Shown: positions 36,116 through 48,600 of the stretch, in pieces
How positions within the stretch are numbered: the first letter of the stretch is position 1
Layout of the letters: each line of letters starts with the position of its first letter
Assembly: GCA_951799445.1 (NCBI GenBank)
Contig: OX637289.1
Location: forward strand, 806,001 to 870,000
DNA: 64,000 bases
Source: Pseudisothecium myosuroides
Taxonomy: Eukaryota; Streptophyta; Bryopsida; Hypnales; Lembophyllaceae
Direction: 5' to 3'
Position numbers and translations under genes: made by a program
The notes under the pieces: generated by a model
Told to the model about the DNA's origin: nothing
Seen by the model: the letters and a program-made list of their open reading frames with translations, nothing else
Databases searched by the model: none

Positions 36116-36958
36116 CCCTTTAAGGTTCATGCATCCAAAAAGTGGATGTGCTTTGGTTGACTCTAATTATAACTTTTAAAATATCCAGTTTTGGTATGTT
36201 TTTTAAACTAAGAAAATGAAGCTTGACAAGATTTGTTTCTACTCCATTTAAAATTTTTGAAAAATGTCAAAAATTGAAAGAGTTATTGCAATTGAAAGCT
36301 CCAAGTGTTAGAATCCAAATAACATAGAATGGTGCACTTTTCATTCATATTTTCTATTCTTAAAATGTATTTTAACTTTAGATTACAAAATTATGTTTCT
36401 CATTCTACTCTTCATATATGGTAAAAATCACAAATTATTTTAATATATATTCTAATTGATATAATTTTATTTCCTCCTTTAACTTTGAAACATAACAATA
36501 ATTTGATTTTTCCATCAAATTTACTGAAAAAAACATCGTCTTTAGAAAATGAATGTGCCTACCAATAAAAAATATCAAAATTTTATACATCAATTAAATA
36601 AAAGGATAAACTTGGTTTGACGTCAAGGTCTTTGTTGTGGCTGTTTTGGGTGTAAAAAATAAAATAACCAATTGAAAATTTTTCATGCTAATCTCCAATG
36701 CTACCTATACCTCTTGAGAAAATTTCAAGTAATTTGGATTTCTTTTGCTATTTTAACTTATTTATGTTCAGTTTTTGCAAAAAAATGATAACAATTACAA
36801 TTTTTCATGAAACAAATTGAGTTTTTTTTTCAATGATACACCATTTATAGTTTCAAGTTATGAAAATATAAATTTTTTGTTTGAATACAATTTAAAAGGC
36901 AAAATTTAGCTCAGACATGATGTTTGACCATTTCACAATGGATCAAGTCCTTTAGGGG
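36116..36958. mobile_element. TTAA-flanked CCC...GGG element, copy A (piggyBac-like signature)
   Basis: TTAA at 36112-36115, then CCCTTTAAGGTTCATGCATC; right end GATCAAGTCCTTTAGGGG, then TTAA at 36959-36962. Inverted repeats are about 20 bp, imperfect. Length 843 bp, AT-rich, no coding capacity. Confidence 0.6.
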
Positions 36959-37202
36959 TTAATCATGGACACCATCAAACTAGCCCAATGTTTTATTTCC
37001 AAGAATCATTAAAACATCAAATTTAATTCAGGACGAGCAATACATAGAAACCATAGATTTATTTTGCGACAAAGAGAGTTAAAGAATAGAAGATAAAGAA
37101 GATAAAGCTAAGGTAGAGGCACCCAAAAGCGTCCCTCAACCCAATGGCGTCCCTTCTAGGAAAGATAGTCATTTCAGTACCTAAATGCAGACAAATCATA
37201 CA

Positions 37203-37477
37203 AAAGGTAGGTATCCTTAAACCGCCACTAATTGCTACTGTGCCTAATTACTACTATTAGACTGTTCAAATTCTTCTATATTCTTATTGGCAAGGGAAAG
37301 GAGGTTCCAACGCACCAAAGAACGCAACATTTGGATAAATGTATGCAAAAGTTATGAAGGAACAAAGTTTGGTTCTAAAAGCGTTCCTTTCACGGAGGTA
37401 CATAACTGATTTTGGAAATGTACACACACTGAAGATGACGCTTTAAGGTTAGTGGCGCATTAAGGATACCTACCTTA
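37203..37477. mobile_element. 275-bp MITE, copy B (inverted relative to copy A)
   Basis: Ends AAAGGTAGGTATCCTTAAAC and GGATACCTACCTTA. It is the reverse of 16021-16295 with the same length and shared blocks around GGAGGTTCCAACGCACCAAA and AGGAACAAAGTTTGGTTCTA. Confidence 0.9.
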
Positions 37478-38235
37478 GCTGAATATTTGTTGACCAAAAT
37501 GATAAGCCATGCATGGTCCACCTAGATTTACGTTTCAAAATTACTCTCCTTCTTTGAAAGGGACGAAAATAGGCCCAGGGACGCTTTCAACATAACTTTA
37601 TACAGTGACGTTTACTGTTACCGTGGGCTTTTTGATAGGCGGTGCAGTTCGTGCTAAACTCAATCCTCACCGCGCTGGAAGGTTGTTAGCGAGACACTTG
37701 GCGCGACCCGGCTCCACGGTCAATACCTTCCCCTCCACTCCACTCTACCGCAACATCCACTGGACGCTATTACATACCGTCACAAAAACCCCGCGACCAA
37801 AGGTCGGTAAACGGCGGAACTCGTTCTCGTCCTTCGGACGTTACGTTCACCGCCTTCTTGCATTCTCCCATTTCTCTCCAATTAGGGTTCTCGAGTTTGG
37901 CAAGAATCTGCCGAGCGCGCCGATTGTGTGCCCGATTGCGAGCTTCTTCGTGATTATGAGTGCACCTCTTTGCCGAGATTCTTACAGCTTACGAATTGGA
38001 TTGTCTCCGTAGTACTTCGACATCTTCTGTAGCTGAGCTTCGGGGTTTTGGAATCTTCGACGTACACATTTTGAATTTGGGGTTTCACTGTTGGCGTTGT
38101 GGTTTGACAATATTGACTTCTGAGGGCGAGTTGATTGATGCGTAGACGGGGAGCTCAGAATGGTTGAATCCGGAGATTGATGTGCCCACTTTTGAGCGAT
38201 TTGCAGATTTCATCTTTGAGGATTGTCATGTGCCG

Positions 38236-38262
38236 AAGCTTTCGTCGTCGTCGTCGTCGTCG
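38236..38262. repeat. TCG trinucleotide microsatellite
   Basis: A run of seven TCG units in the presumed leader of the 38551 gene, followed at about 38350 by three copies of ATTTTGAGAA. Confidence 0.9.
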
Positions 38263-38550
38263 TCAGGACGTGTAAAATTGCCAGCAACCTGGAATCGCGA
38301 ATTTCTCTATTTTAGAAGTACACGAGCGTCGGATTAAATTGCTCTCCAGAATTTTGAGAATTTTGAGAATTTTGAGAGAGGGGGATCTAGTGTACTTGGG
38401 AAGTAGAGGATTCGTTGTAGCTGGATACCTTGTTGCAGGTCTTATGAAATTCTTGTGAATATTGAAGCGTGCTGTCGTTGACCAATTTCAGTGCAAGCCG
38501 GAATTATCTCAAATTATCTTAATTAGGTAGATGTGAGATTATCTCATAGC

Positions 38551-41500
38551 ATGGGTTTTACATCTGGAGCAGTTATGGATCGACATTCCGCTGTCTTCCT
38601 CGTGATTTTCAGTTTAGTATGGAGTGGAATTGGGAGTGGTGCAGAAGCGCATCAGTTGGCGTTTCATCCCAGGGACCTACTGCCTCTACTACCGGGGTCA
38701 ATCGCGATGCCGGTGATGAAAAGGCTCTACAGTGCAGTTGATCTACTGCCACAATTCGTTGGCGCGGTTTCTTCTGGAAACGACACGGTTGTATGGAACG
38801 GGACCTGCTTTTATCAGAATGAGGCTTACATGGAGTACGTGGAGCCAAAAGAAGAAGGTCAGAGTGGGGGTGGCATTCTTCACATTCAGGTAATGGCTGC
38901 GCTCATCGACATGTTTGGGCTTGAACGAGCTGATAACCAGTCCCGTGACGTCTTTTAGCGTCTAGATTTAGAAACTGCATCTCATGAGATGCCTCTATCA
39001 GATTCAGAAAATTGTTAATGGTAAGGTAGTGCTAATTTTATGTGTTAATCTAATAGAAAATGAGATCGGTCTTAAAATAATTTTGTGAGGTAATGTCCAC
39101 TTCCTAGTGGCCGATGTAGTATCAAGTTAATAATGCTACTAACATCGCGCTAATGTCACACTGGCATTAAGTCAACACCATTCGCGTTGTGCTAACATGA
39201 AGATGGTTTTTAGAGTCAGATGAGTCTAATGCTTATTTTACTATAACTTAACATCACGAGGTTTAGCAATTTAATGGGGGTTTATTTGTGATTTTTGGTT
39301 TTGTCGTCATATCTTAACGCATCTTTGAAGACGAATCGTACAATTTCTGCCAGTTATGGCATACATTCCGTTAAGGACTCGTTGAGCTCATGCCGTTCAT
39401 TAGAGCGCATGTGGGATGACAGCCGACGCTGGAGTCTTAGAAAGCAAAATATTAACCAATGACCAACTTTAGTGTTTCATGTGTTTTTGACGAGGACGTT
39501 CTCGAATTAACCAGTTCTTTACCAGTGCTTGTTATCTACATTTGGCGTTAATTTGTACCACTTGATAATGGGTATATTTTCGGTTCTTCATGTTTGCAGA
39601 CTAGCAACGCACACAGCTGGACCTGCTTGGATCTTTACGTGTTTGCAACACCATACCGTGTGACTTGGGACTACTACTTTACAGCTCGCAATCACACACT
39701 GAAGATTGATGAGTGGAGTGAAGGGGAGCTGGACTATGTAATCTCGATGGCTCTCCTCTGATAGCATCTCTGATCCGGTTTTTGAATGGCGTTCTTGTGT
39801 TATTAGTTGAGCAAATATGGCTCCTGCTTTTGTTGTTGATCAAGAGCTAGGTCTGTTTGGTTCGTCTCGCGTCTCGCGTCTCGTTCCATTGTTTGCCTTT
39901 GGCGCAGTGGTTAACCCTGATCTGATTGGGTTATTGCAATTTCTATGAATGATCGAATTAGCCAGAGATCTAAATTAGATTACCGGTAATATAAATATTA
40001 ATTCTATTTTTTTATTCTTCCTGTTAAATATGTTTTGTTTGTTCTGCCGATTGCATGATATCAGTGAATTTTTCAGAATCAAGATCTTTGTGTTTCGTGT
40101 CATCTCTTGCGGTTCCAGGGTCTTATTATTCTTTTGATCCTTGGATACAGGTGAAAAATAAGGGGTTTTCAGTATTTCTGATGCCAGCCGGAATGCTGGG
40201 AACCTTGCTGGCACTGTGGGACGTTGTACCGCTGTTCTCGAATTCAGGGTGGGGACAGAACTCGAACATTGCTTTCTTGGAGTCTCACATGGGAATTGAG
40301 TTCACGAAGCGCCTGCAACCACGTGTGACGAACATCACTGCCGCTGACCTGAAGTCTGGAGATTTCCTAGCAATGTCAAAGATCAGGGGCCGATGGGGAG
40401 CATTTGAGACTCTAGAGAAATGGGTGACAGGGGCCCAGGCAGGACACACTGCCGTATGTCTTCGTGATGAAGATGACAAGCTCTGGGTCGGAGAGTCCGG
40501 CCATGAAAATGAAGCAGTAAGTTTTTCCTTTTGCCTTGCGACTGTCTAAAATAGCCTTATTACATAGTGAAATCTTGTCTTCATTATTGTCAAGGTTATG
40601 CACAATGCCTTCCCTGTCATGATGTTGTCCTCGTCTCTCCGTTATCTGTTCCTTCATGAGTTTCATTTCATTTTTCTGGCCAGGGCGAGGAGGTGATCGT
40701 GATACTCCCATGGGAAGAGTGGTGGGAGTACCAAATTGCAGATGTTGCAAATTGCCATGTAGCGGTCTTGCCATTGCACCCGGATTTGCGGGCCAAGTTT
40801 AATGCAACAGCTGCATGGGAGTATGCTCGCCGAATGAATGGCTTGCCCTATGGCTATCACAACATGATTTTCAGCTGGATTGATACTCCGACCGACAATT
40901 ACCCCCCTCCTCTCGACTCGAACCTGGTAGGTCTTCGTCCATATGCTGGACAGATGAATATCATATTTTGTGATGATCTTGACAACCCTAGTGGCGAGTT
41001 TGGGATTTGAGGAGTAAGTTATGTCATCTTGACTTGAGGTGGCCCAGACATCATGATAACAGTGTGCCGATGTTGATCGCAGGTGGCATCTGTGATAACG
41101 ATGTGGACTCGATTACAACCTGCCTATGCAGCGAATATGTGGAACGAGGCTTTGAACAAACGCCTCGGTACAGAGGTACTAGATCTAAATTGTCCGTGAT
41201 CACGTTACTCTTGGATTATTGACTTCAGCATTCCACCCTTATGAAGTGCCTTCTTAGATTTTATTCATTGGGAAATTTTCAACCAAGCAGCTAATTGTTA
41301 GCAACGATATTAGAACTTGGGTCTTTTTTTTGTATTATTGATTTAGTTAAAGTATATCTGCCTAGTTAAATTTGAATATTTTTCCTCTGTTTTCTTTTTT
41401 CTTTGGATTTGTCTGGATCTGGATTTTCATCGGCTTGCACGTAATGGAGTCAATTCGGTTTGAGCAGGGACTGGATTTACCTGGGGTAATGGTCGAGAGT

Positions 41501-42108
41501 GAGAAACGGGGTATTGCTTTTGAGGAGCTTCTGGCCATTCCAGAGCAGGATAACTGGGAATATAGCGATGGTTTCTCGACCACTTGTGTAGCCTTCATTC
41601 TTCAGATGTACAAAGAAGCTGGACTTCTGGGGGCTCTTGGAAATTCGATCCAAGTCACTGAGTTTACGGTATGTGTTAATACATATTGCTAAGACTTTTG
41701 CCAGAGCGTTCCAAACGATGAAAGGCTCTGGTTATGCGAAGCCCTGTTACAGTGCTGTTCTGTGAAATGATTTAGGAATTACGCATGTGAGATTTTCCTT
41801 AGGTTTGATACTATCGAGCTGGGAAATCTATCAATAAACTGTTTGCTCCTCCACCAGCAGAAGAAGGGACTATTAACAAATGGCATTGGTTGCAGATAAG
41901 GGACGCTTATATGCTGAAGTTTTTTGAAGACGATGTTTCTCGATTGCCAAGTTGGTGCAATATCACGGACGCAGCAACCCCATTTTGTCAAATCCTGGGG
42001 GACTATGAGATGCAGTTTCCAGGTTACAATAGCATTTCGCCCTATGCTCACATGAACGAACGGTGTCCTTCCCTGCCTCCAACTTATGATAGGCCCAAGA
42101 AATGTTAA
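38551..42108 (+). CDS. Secretory-pathway protein of an uncharacterised plant family; predicted permuted papain-like (NlpC/P60, C92-like) fold
   Basis: Exons 38551-38889, 39600-39737, 40151-40516, 40684-40926, 41083-41175, 41468-41668 and 41896-42108 join in phase 0 to 530 aa. The N-terminus (SAVFLVIFSLVWSGIGSGAE) is a signal peptide, and N-glycosylation sequons (NDT, NGT, NHT, NIT, NAT, NIT) are spread along the chain, so it should enter the ER. I recall the family as plant proteins like At4g27020/At5g54870, without established activity. Inference: SGDF (229-230), AGHTAVC (His258), WVGESG (Glu274) and a later FSTTCVAFILQMYKEAGL (Cys433) follow the His-acid-then-Cys order of circularly permuted NlpC/P60 hydrolases such as YiiX/YaeF. 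The start at 38551 puts the signal peptide near the N-terminus; Met 38533 is an alternative. A partial copy lies 16 kb downstream. Confidence 0.85.
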
Positions 42109-42358
42109 TCATTTTGGACGTTTTTGTAAATATGGTAGAAGTGTGACAGTTACCAGGGAGTTTAAGACTTGTGTGAAATGTTGTATCTTCTGTTAGAAGA
42201 AACCGTAGTCATTATCCAGGCAGTGCGAACTTGATAGCCTCTAAGGCTCGTCAACCGTTAGTGCGAAACATGCTCGAGAGTGAGGCTGTTTTTTGCAATT
42301 GCCATCATTCATTACTTTCATTTGAAACGAAGTATGGATTAAGGTAGAGGACACAAAC

Positions 42359-42575
42359 TGTTAGGGACCTGACCGTATATCTCATACTGACCTCTGTTAC
42401 CAACAGTAACTTATGTATTCGTACACTCTATTGAAGGTAATAGGAAGTGGTGTGGGCATGACTATCATAGGCTAATTGTCTTTAGCCTTTGATTGCCAAA
42501 TGGAAATGAGGTTGTCTCCTGTCACTTGTAGTTGTTTTCAACCTCCGAAATTGTATAAGAAATTCTTATTGTACT
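42359..42575 (+). repeat. Dispersed repeat, second copy, downstream of the secretory gene
   Basis: Matches the importin intron 1 repeat (30640-30835) in order and orientation, starting GTTAGGGACCTGACC and ending near GTATAAGAAATTCTTATT. Confidence 0.65.
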
Positions 42576-43119
42576 GTACAGTGGCTTACCAAAAAGATAA
42601 GTGATGGCATTTTGGAAAATCAGTTTTCTTTGCATAATGTAAAACAAAGTTGACATTTTTTGTTGTGAATAATTAACTTTGATATCTTATGCAATCCCAA
42701 TCAATCATTACAAATTTTAGTTTCAAAAAACTGAAACTCCATTTTTGGTGAATTTTTTAATTATTTTTCATGGTTTTATATGAAAATTCATTGAAGAACA
42801 TTGGTGATGAAATTTTTTAATTCGATTGCGGAGATATGCAAGAAACCTCCATATGCACATCTTTTCTTCAACAAGCATCTCCAAAAAAAATTCACAATTC
42901 CCTCTAAAAAGATTTCCATTTTGGCATGATTTTGCCCTTAGTTTGAAAATAAATATTTCTTATTGTAATTAGATTTTTGCATTTTTCCCTTCTTGCTATA
43001 ACTACCTTGGTACCTAAGAGCGTGATGATACAATTCCTTTGCAAAAACCTAATTATAGTGAAGAGATATTTCATTTCAAAACTGAAGGTGAAATCACGTA
43101 TCTTTATGGTAGGCCACTA

Positions 43120-43790
43120 TACATTGGATGTCCCAACATGTAAGAATCTAGAACATTGTGTAACAAGACTTTGTTGAAAAACGAAATGAAAGAAGACTTC
43201 GCTCTCTCAAATGTTACAAGCGAAGAAGTTTGAGTATCAAAAAACAAGCCAATGCTACAAGGACAAAATTGTTGCTTGCTCTTTTGGGGGTATAATTCCT
43301 TTACATAATAGTGGACTTTATATCAACTTTTGTTGGTTTTTTTAGTCTATAAAGGATATGTGTTGTATCTAAGATTTGACTATGCAACAAGTATCTTGAA
43401 ATTATTGAGAGGTACTGAGGCGAATTGCCTTGGTTTGATATGAATTGCATTAAATTATCCTTTAGGAACTGAAGTTGTTTTGGTCAAAGCAAGAATATAA
43501 ATAAAATCTTTAGCAAATGTGGGGTTATTGAAAGATAGAGGAACCAAAGTGAAGAAGTAATCGTATCAAATAGAAGAATGAGTGATAGAAAGTGGGCGGG
43601 CAAAAAAATTAGGACAATCCATCATTGGATTGCAAGAAAATAGGGATTCTTGACAAAGTGTGAAAATACATGCTTAACACAAGAAACACTTGGCAAGGGC
43701 GTATACAAAATCCTTACTCAAAATTGACACGAGTTCAAGTTGTGCTTTGAAAAAACATATTGTTGACCATAATACATGAAAGTATTGAAA
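43120..43790 (+). repeat. Dispersed repeat, copy 1 (LTR-like start)
   Basis: Shares long collinear blocks with 63240-63860: TTGGATGTCCCAACATGTAA, GAAGAAGTTTGAGTATCAAA, TGGTTTGATA and AAATTAGGACAATCCA. The TG start and length are compatible with an LTR fragment, but no CA end, primer-binding site or coding domain was found. Confidence 0.75.
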
Positions 43791-45335
43791 ATGTTATTAT
43801 ATACAATATAATATGTCATTTTTCTTTACCATGACCTTCTTTCCAAAAAGCGTCTATCTACTTGTGCCCATATTTGTGTTCACTTTCCCCAAAAAAACAC
43901 CCGCCAATGTCGTTCAAGGTGTAGAAGGGACACATCTTAGGCAATTCTTTCCATAAATTGTACAATGACATACTTGTATATAAATACAAATAATTGTTGC
44001 ATTCTATTGTATTTTCTAGATTTGATTGATTCAATTCATAATCTTTCAAATGAATTAATAACCTCCATTTCCTAACTCTTCCAATTCTTCTCAAATTATA
44101 AATTGTTTTTGTCCTTTAGATTGCCAAAAACAATTTGTAGTTCCTTGGGACCTAAAGGATTAGCAAAAATATATCCATTTCCAAACACCGTCCCAAAAAC
44201 ATGCCCTAAAAATATTGAAAGAAGTAGATATTCAAAGTTAAGATATTCACATCAAAATTAGGACACAATTTTAGAAATTTATTGAGTTAGATTTTTTTAA
44301 ATCATTATTAATTCAAATGATATCTATTAAATGTTCAACCATGTAATTTGGAATCTTTTCCAAAAATCCAATGAGATCCAAAAGCATTTATACAATTTCA
44401 TAATGGCATGGACGCATGGAAACTACTTTTAGACATATCTCCCTTAAGTTCAAAAATATATTCTACAATGCTTGCATGCAAAGGGTTTAACTAATTTCCA
44501 CATCACAAATACCAATTTCAAATACTTTATCTTTGACAATAAGAATATTGAATGATTTCATCAAATAAACTATTGCAACTCTAAATCTTTTAAGATCCTT
44601 GTTAAGATTAAGATAAAAGATGACACAAACAATAGATATTTATTGGGGCACACACCATTATAATAAAGCTACAAACAAAGACAATTGCTAAGTAGCATAT
44701 ACTAAGGCCATTATTATTGTAGGTCAGAATGTTAGATTCTATTCTAATACATCCATAGATAGTTCAAACATAGGCATCTAGCATCTAACACTAAAATTGC
44801 AACAAAAGGTGGAAACTTACTTCACCAATTTTGTTAACTTTCCAAAATTTGAACGTTGAAGGCCTACAATGGAACACTTCCATCCCTAAAAAAAAAAAAC
44901 ACTATTTAAAATAATTATGCCATTTTTCCAATCATGATTTCCATGGTTTATACTCAAGATTTTGAAATCTCCAATTGGAACTTCAAACAACAACTTCCAC
45001 ATTTCCTTCATTGGTCATAAAACCAATATCCATATCGCATCTCATGTCCATTTCTCCAATTACCAACCATTGTAAAATTCACATTCCTTTGACACTTGTA
45101 AAGTCCATGCCCTCATCTTCACTAGTATTGTATACATCATATATTAGACCCACCATTTCACCTACTCTAAAGCAAATACATACTATGGTGGCTCATTTTT
45201 GGCAAAAAGAGAATACAGTTTTCTTTTGTTGTACTAAAAACATAGAATTTCAAAATTCCAAAAGTTACCCCCCCTAGTTTATGCCATTCTAAAATAATTT
45301 AGTAGCGTACAAATAAAACAAGAATGCTCTAACTT

Positions 45336-45395
45336 AATTCTTGAACGTCGAAGCGGACGTTTTGTGTCTGATGGATGACAGGGAATCATTAGCAA
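45336..45395 (+). repeat. Solo terminus related to the 26794 element
   Basis: CTTGAACGTCGAAGCGGACG and GATGGATGACAGGGAATCAT match the left end at 26794 (CTTGAACGTCGACGC, GATGGATGACAGAGAATCAA). The adjoining bases are TTAATT instead of TTAACCC. The partner end was not found. Confidence 0.65.
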
Positions 45396-46898
45396 TAATT
45401 TCAACCCTCAACAAGGCCGCAAGTCTTGCACCCCCGCGGTGCATTTAGGGGAATTTTTTTAAATTAATTATTTATTTTTTTGAAAATTTGAAAACGACAT
45501 GGCACTACTGATGCCACGTCAGCACTGCTAGTGCTACGTTAGCGCCATTTCAAATTTTTTTTTAAAATTTAAAAAATTAATTTTTTTGTTTTTGTTTTTG
45601 TTTTGTTTTATTTTTCAAAAGTGTTTCATTTGCAATAACATAAAAATCACACTAAAAAACTATTGAGCTTGTCCCGATCACCATAACGCACTGGAATGAA
45701 CATAGGAGCAACTACATGCATTGCAGCACCTCCACGACTAGTCTTCGTCAACCGCCGAGGACTTGTAGTGGCATTGTCACTGTCATCGAGGACAATGATA
45801 TTGTCCACTTTTTGGCCTACCTCATTCAAGACAGTGCCTATAAGGAAGGGGAAAAATCATTTGGTCATTACATATGGCAATAGAAGAATTCATGGCAATC
45901 ATAGAAGGGAATTTATGGATCTCCAAGCCGGTCTTAGACCTAATGCTTAACTGTGAGAAAAATTTGGAACGTTGCCTCAATTCCCACCAAAACTGTACAT
46001 GTTGCAGCTAACCACAAGAAACCACAAGCTTAGCGTCGGTTGTAAACTCACTTCAACGTGGAAAACCACAATTTCTCCAAGTCGAATTGGTGCTTTCCCC
46101 ATGCAGTAATAATCCCAAAAGAAAGCCGGCAAATCTATCAATAGATGCAAACCAAAGAGAAATGTAAGACATCAATTTTATGCATTCACAATGTCAAAGA
46201 CCGCAAACACCCACTTGTAAAGATCGGAATCCAAACCTGTTCTTCATCTCTGACAATGACGAGCTTGAAACTAGGGCAGTTCTTAGGGGTTTGCGGCCCA
46301 TGCAAAGCCTGCACCATATCAAACGCCATTATAGTTCATACTTTCCCAAAACTTCCTCACCAAACCTCAAATCCACCGTACAGCAACCCAAACTAGAAAA
46401 TCCACACCAAGTCACATTATACTCATGAGATACTCCAAAACACTGTCGCACCTCTCAATTAACTGAAACTGAAACCAAACCCGAAGACAGAAGCAAACGG
46501 CCTATTCAAGATCACCGCCACAAAAGCCCGAAGAAGAGAAACCTATCATGACCTCGAGGTACATATTCAACGAAAGCCTAGTTGGTAAATTGTTTGCATT
46601 TCTTGTTTGAAAGCACGAAGTGAACGAGCCAAACGGTTTCAAATAGCATATTGTATGATACTAAATGAGACACAAATTGGAAACAAACTCATAGACTATT
46701 CCATTTCAGATTTAGGCAGAGGTAGGTGAATGTATCTCACCTAAATTTGAAGACAGTAACAAAACCAATACAACATGAATAATTCTGCAATAAGGAAGAA
46801 TGACAACCAAAGATTGAAAACTGAAAACTGCATTGAACTTTGCTAATATTGACAAAAATGTTTAAATTTACATATACTCATAAATAGTATTAGCACCA

Positions 46899-47215
46899 CA
46901 TTAGAGAAAAACTGAACTCTCTAGAGGGCTGCTAGAATGTGACAAACCAAGCTATTAAAAGCTTAGTCTGTCACACCAAGCTGACTGCTCCCTGCAGTAG
47001 TTAGCTTTCGCGATTTTTTTTAAAATTTTTTTTTTAAGATTAAAAAAATAAAGAAATAAAGAAATAAATTTCACTCGCAGTTTTCAGTTCCTGCGCCACC
47101 GTTGCTGCAGTTTCTACTGCGCGGAAATAGGGGAAAAATCAATTTTTTTGCAAAAAAAAATAGTAAACTTCAGGGTCCCTCGGAGGGCTCCGAAGGGCCC
47201 ATATTTTCTCTAATG
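46899..47215 (-). mobile_element. CATTAGAG-terminus element, copy 1
   Basis: Ends CATTAGAGAAAA and TTTTCTCTAATG are perfect 12-bp inverted repeats. The interior matches the reverse of 59641-60024: a G/C-rich GGGCTCC palindromic end, GCGCAGTAGAAACTGC-like box, A/T tract, and a paired CAAGCTATTAAAAGCTTAG stem. Confidence 0.85.
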
Positions 47216-48600
47216 ATAAAGCAAACCACATGAAGTTCTCGAACACAGTGTATTCCGAATTTGAGACCACAGTTTTGTACCATGAAGCACCCTGTTTCTT
47301 GATCAAGTCGCCTCAAGCTACAGACAGAACCATTGATCCATTAGACAAGAAAATCTGCATATTGATCTGGTTAAAAATGAAACCTACACTTGTCATTGTT
47401 GCAAATCCGTTGTTAAATTTACTTGTCAAAACATTAACAACAATATTAAAGAAACAGGTTCTAGGATAATGCAAGATTTCAACGTGTGCAATTGAGAACA
47501 TTTGCAAAAATGATAACGCGCATCCTCTGATCACATTTTCTAATCATCTGCAGGCGCAAGCAAGGTGAAGGGAAGTTGTATGTGCAGGCGCGGACGGCCA
47601 ACGACTTCACGGCATTTTTTTTTTAATTCACATTGCACGGCAATGAAGGGTGGTCTTAGTTTTTTTTTAATCTCATCCGACGGCTACTGATTTACTTGGG
47701 GGGAATCCAAGGCGGAGCTACTTGTCTCTATTCAAGAGATAGTCACTCACAAGTGCATTCTAATTACTCACATATATTAATCAAAAAGGGTACACGTGTC
47801 ATTTTCCAATTGGATGTAAAGCTTTTACAAAAAACTTGGAAGGGGTGCACAAGTCATTTTTCTATTGGTTGGAAAATTGAAAATTTTCATCTCCTCAATA
47901 GAAACTTTGCACATAAACCAAAATAACACAGTCTCCACCCTACTTGAACACCTGCAAGACCAAAGAAGCTACACTTCACATCAGCCAGTCCATGTTGCAA
48001 GAATCAATTTTCAATTCCTAGTGTCAATGCAAATGTGCACTCCAAGCTACCTTGCCAGTACAATTATTTGCAAAGAATCCTACAAAGAGTAAACAATGCG
48101 GGATTGTTGTACAGATTGTTTTGCAAACAAAATCTTCACAAACCTCCACCTTGAAAACACCCTAAATTCCAAGTTTGTACATTATTGGCAAACTACTTGA
48201 CAATTCCAACCTAATCTTGAAAACCAACAATTGTACACCAAATCCAAATCCAAAACCAACAAACCCAAAACCCAGAAACTCCAAAACTCCAAAATCAAAC
48301 CAAACCCAACAAGTATATAATTCACCAACACATCTTCAACTCTTGAATTCTACGATGCATTTTCAGCCAACAAACCAAACCTAATCTTCAACCAATTCCA
48401 ACCTAATCTCCAAAACCAAACTCCAACAACAGAACACCAAACTCCAAATCAAGAAAGGAGCGCGGCGTGGATGACGTACCTGGTACACTGCGCCACGCCA
48501 CGCTATATCCTATGAATGTGAAGACCAAAATATTTCTTTAGAAAGGTCACTATAGGTAAACATTCACCATCGATAAACTTTGATAATCATTTTCAACCTT

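Larger units (their letters stand above)
34822..38550. other. AT-rich spacer with two elements, then promoter/leader of the next gene
   Basis: Holds a TTAA-flanked element (36116-36958) and the second 275-bp MITE (37203-37477). Short inverted segments near 35554 and 37107 (CACCCAAAAGCG-type) bracket the area. From 37600 the sequence becomes GC-richer, with ATTAGGGTTCTCGAG near 37882 and a GTC microsatellite, as expected of a leader. No coding region recognised. Confidence 0.5.
42576..48600. other. Long AT-rich intergenic region without a recognised gene
   Basis: Includes a dispersed repeat (43120-43790), a one-ended TTAA-element relative near 45336, repeated GCCACGTCAGC-like motifs near 45510, one CATTAGAG element (46899-47215) and C/A-rich low complexity at 48190-48450. 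A minus-strand 60-codon frame at 45647-45829 (IIVLDDSDNATTSPRRLTKT) reads like protein but has no recognisable family. Confidence 0.5.

Noticed and set aside
39899..39913. TGGCGCAGTGGTTA resembling a tRNA A box (also near 56248)
   Set aside because: No B box or cloverleaf follows, and it lies in duplicated intron sequence. A SINE head cannot be excluded but is not supported.
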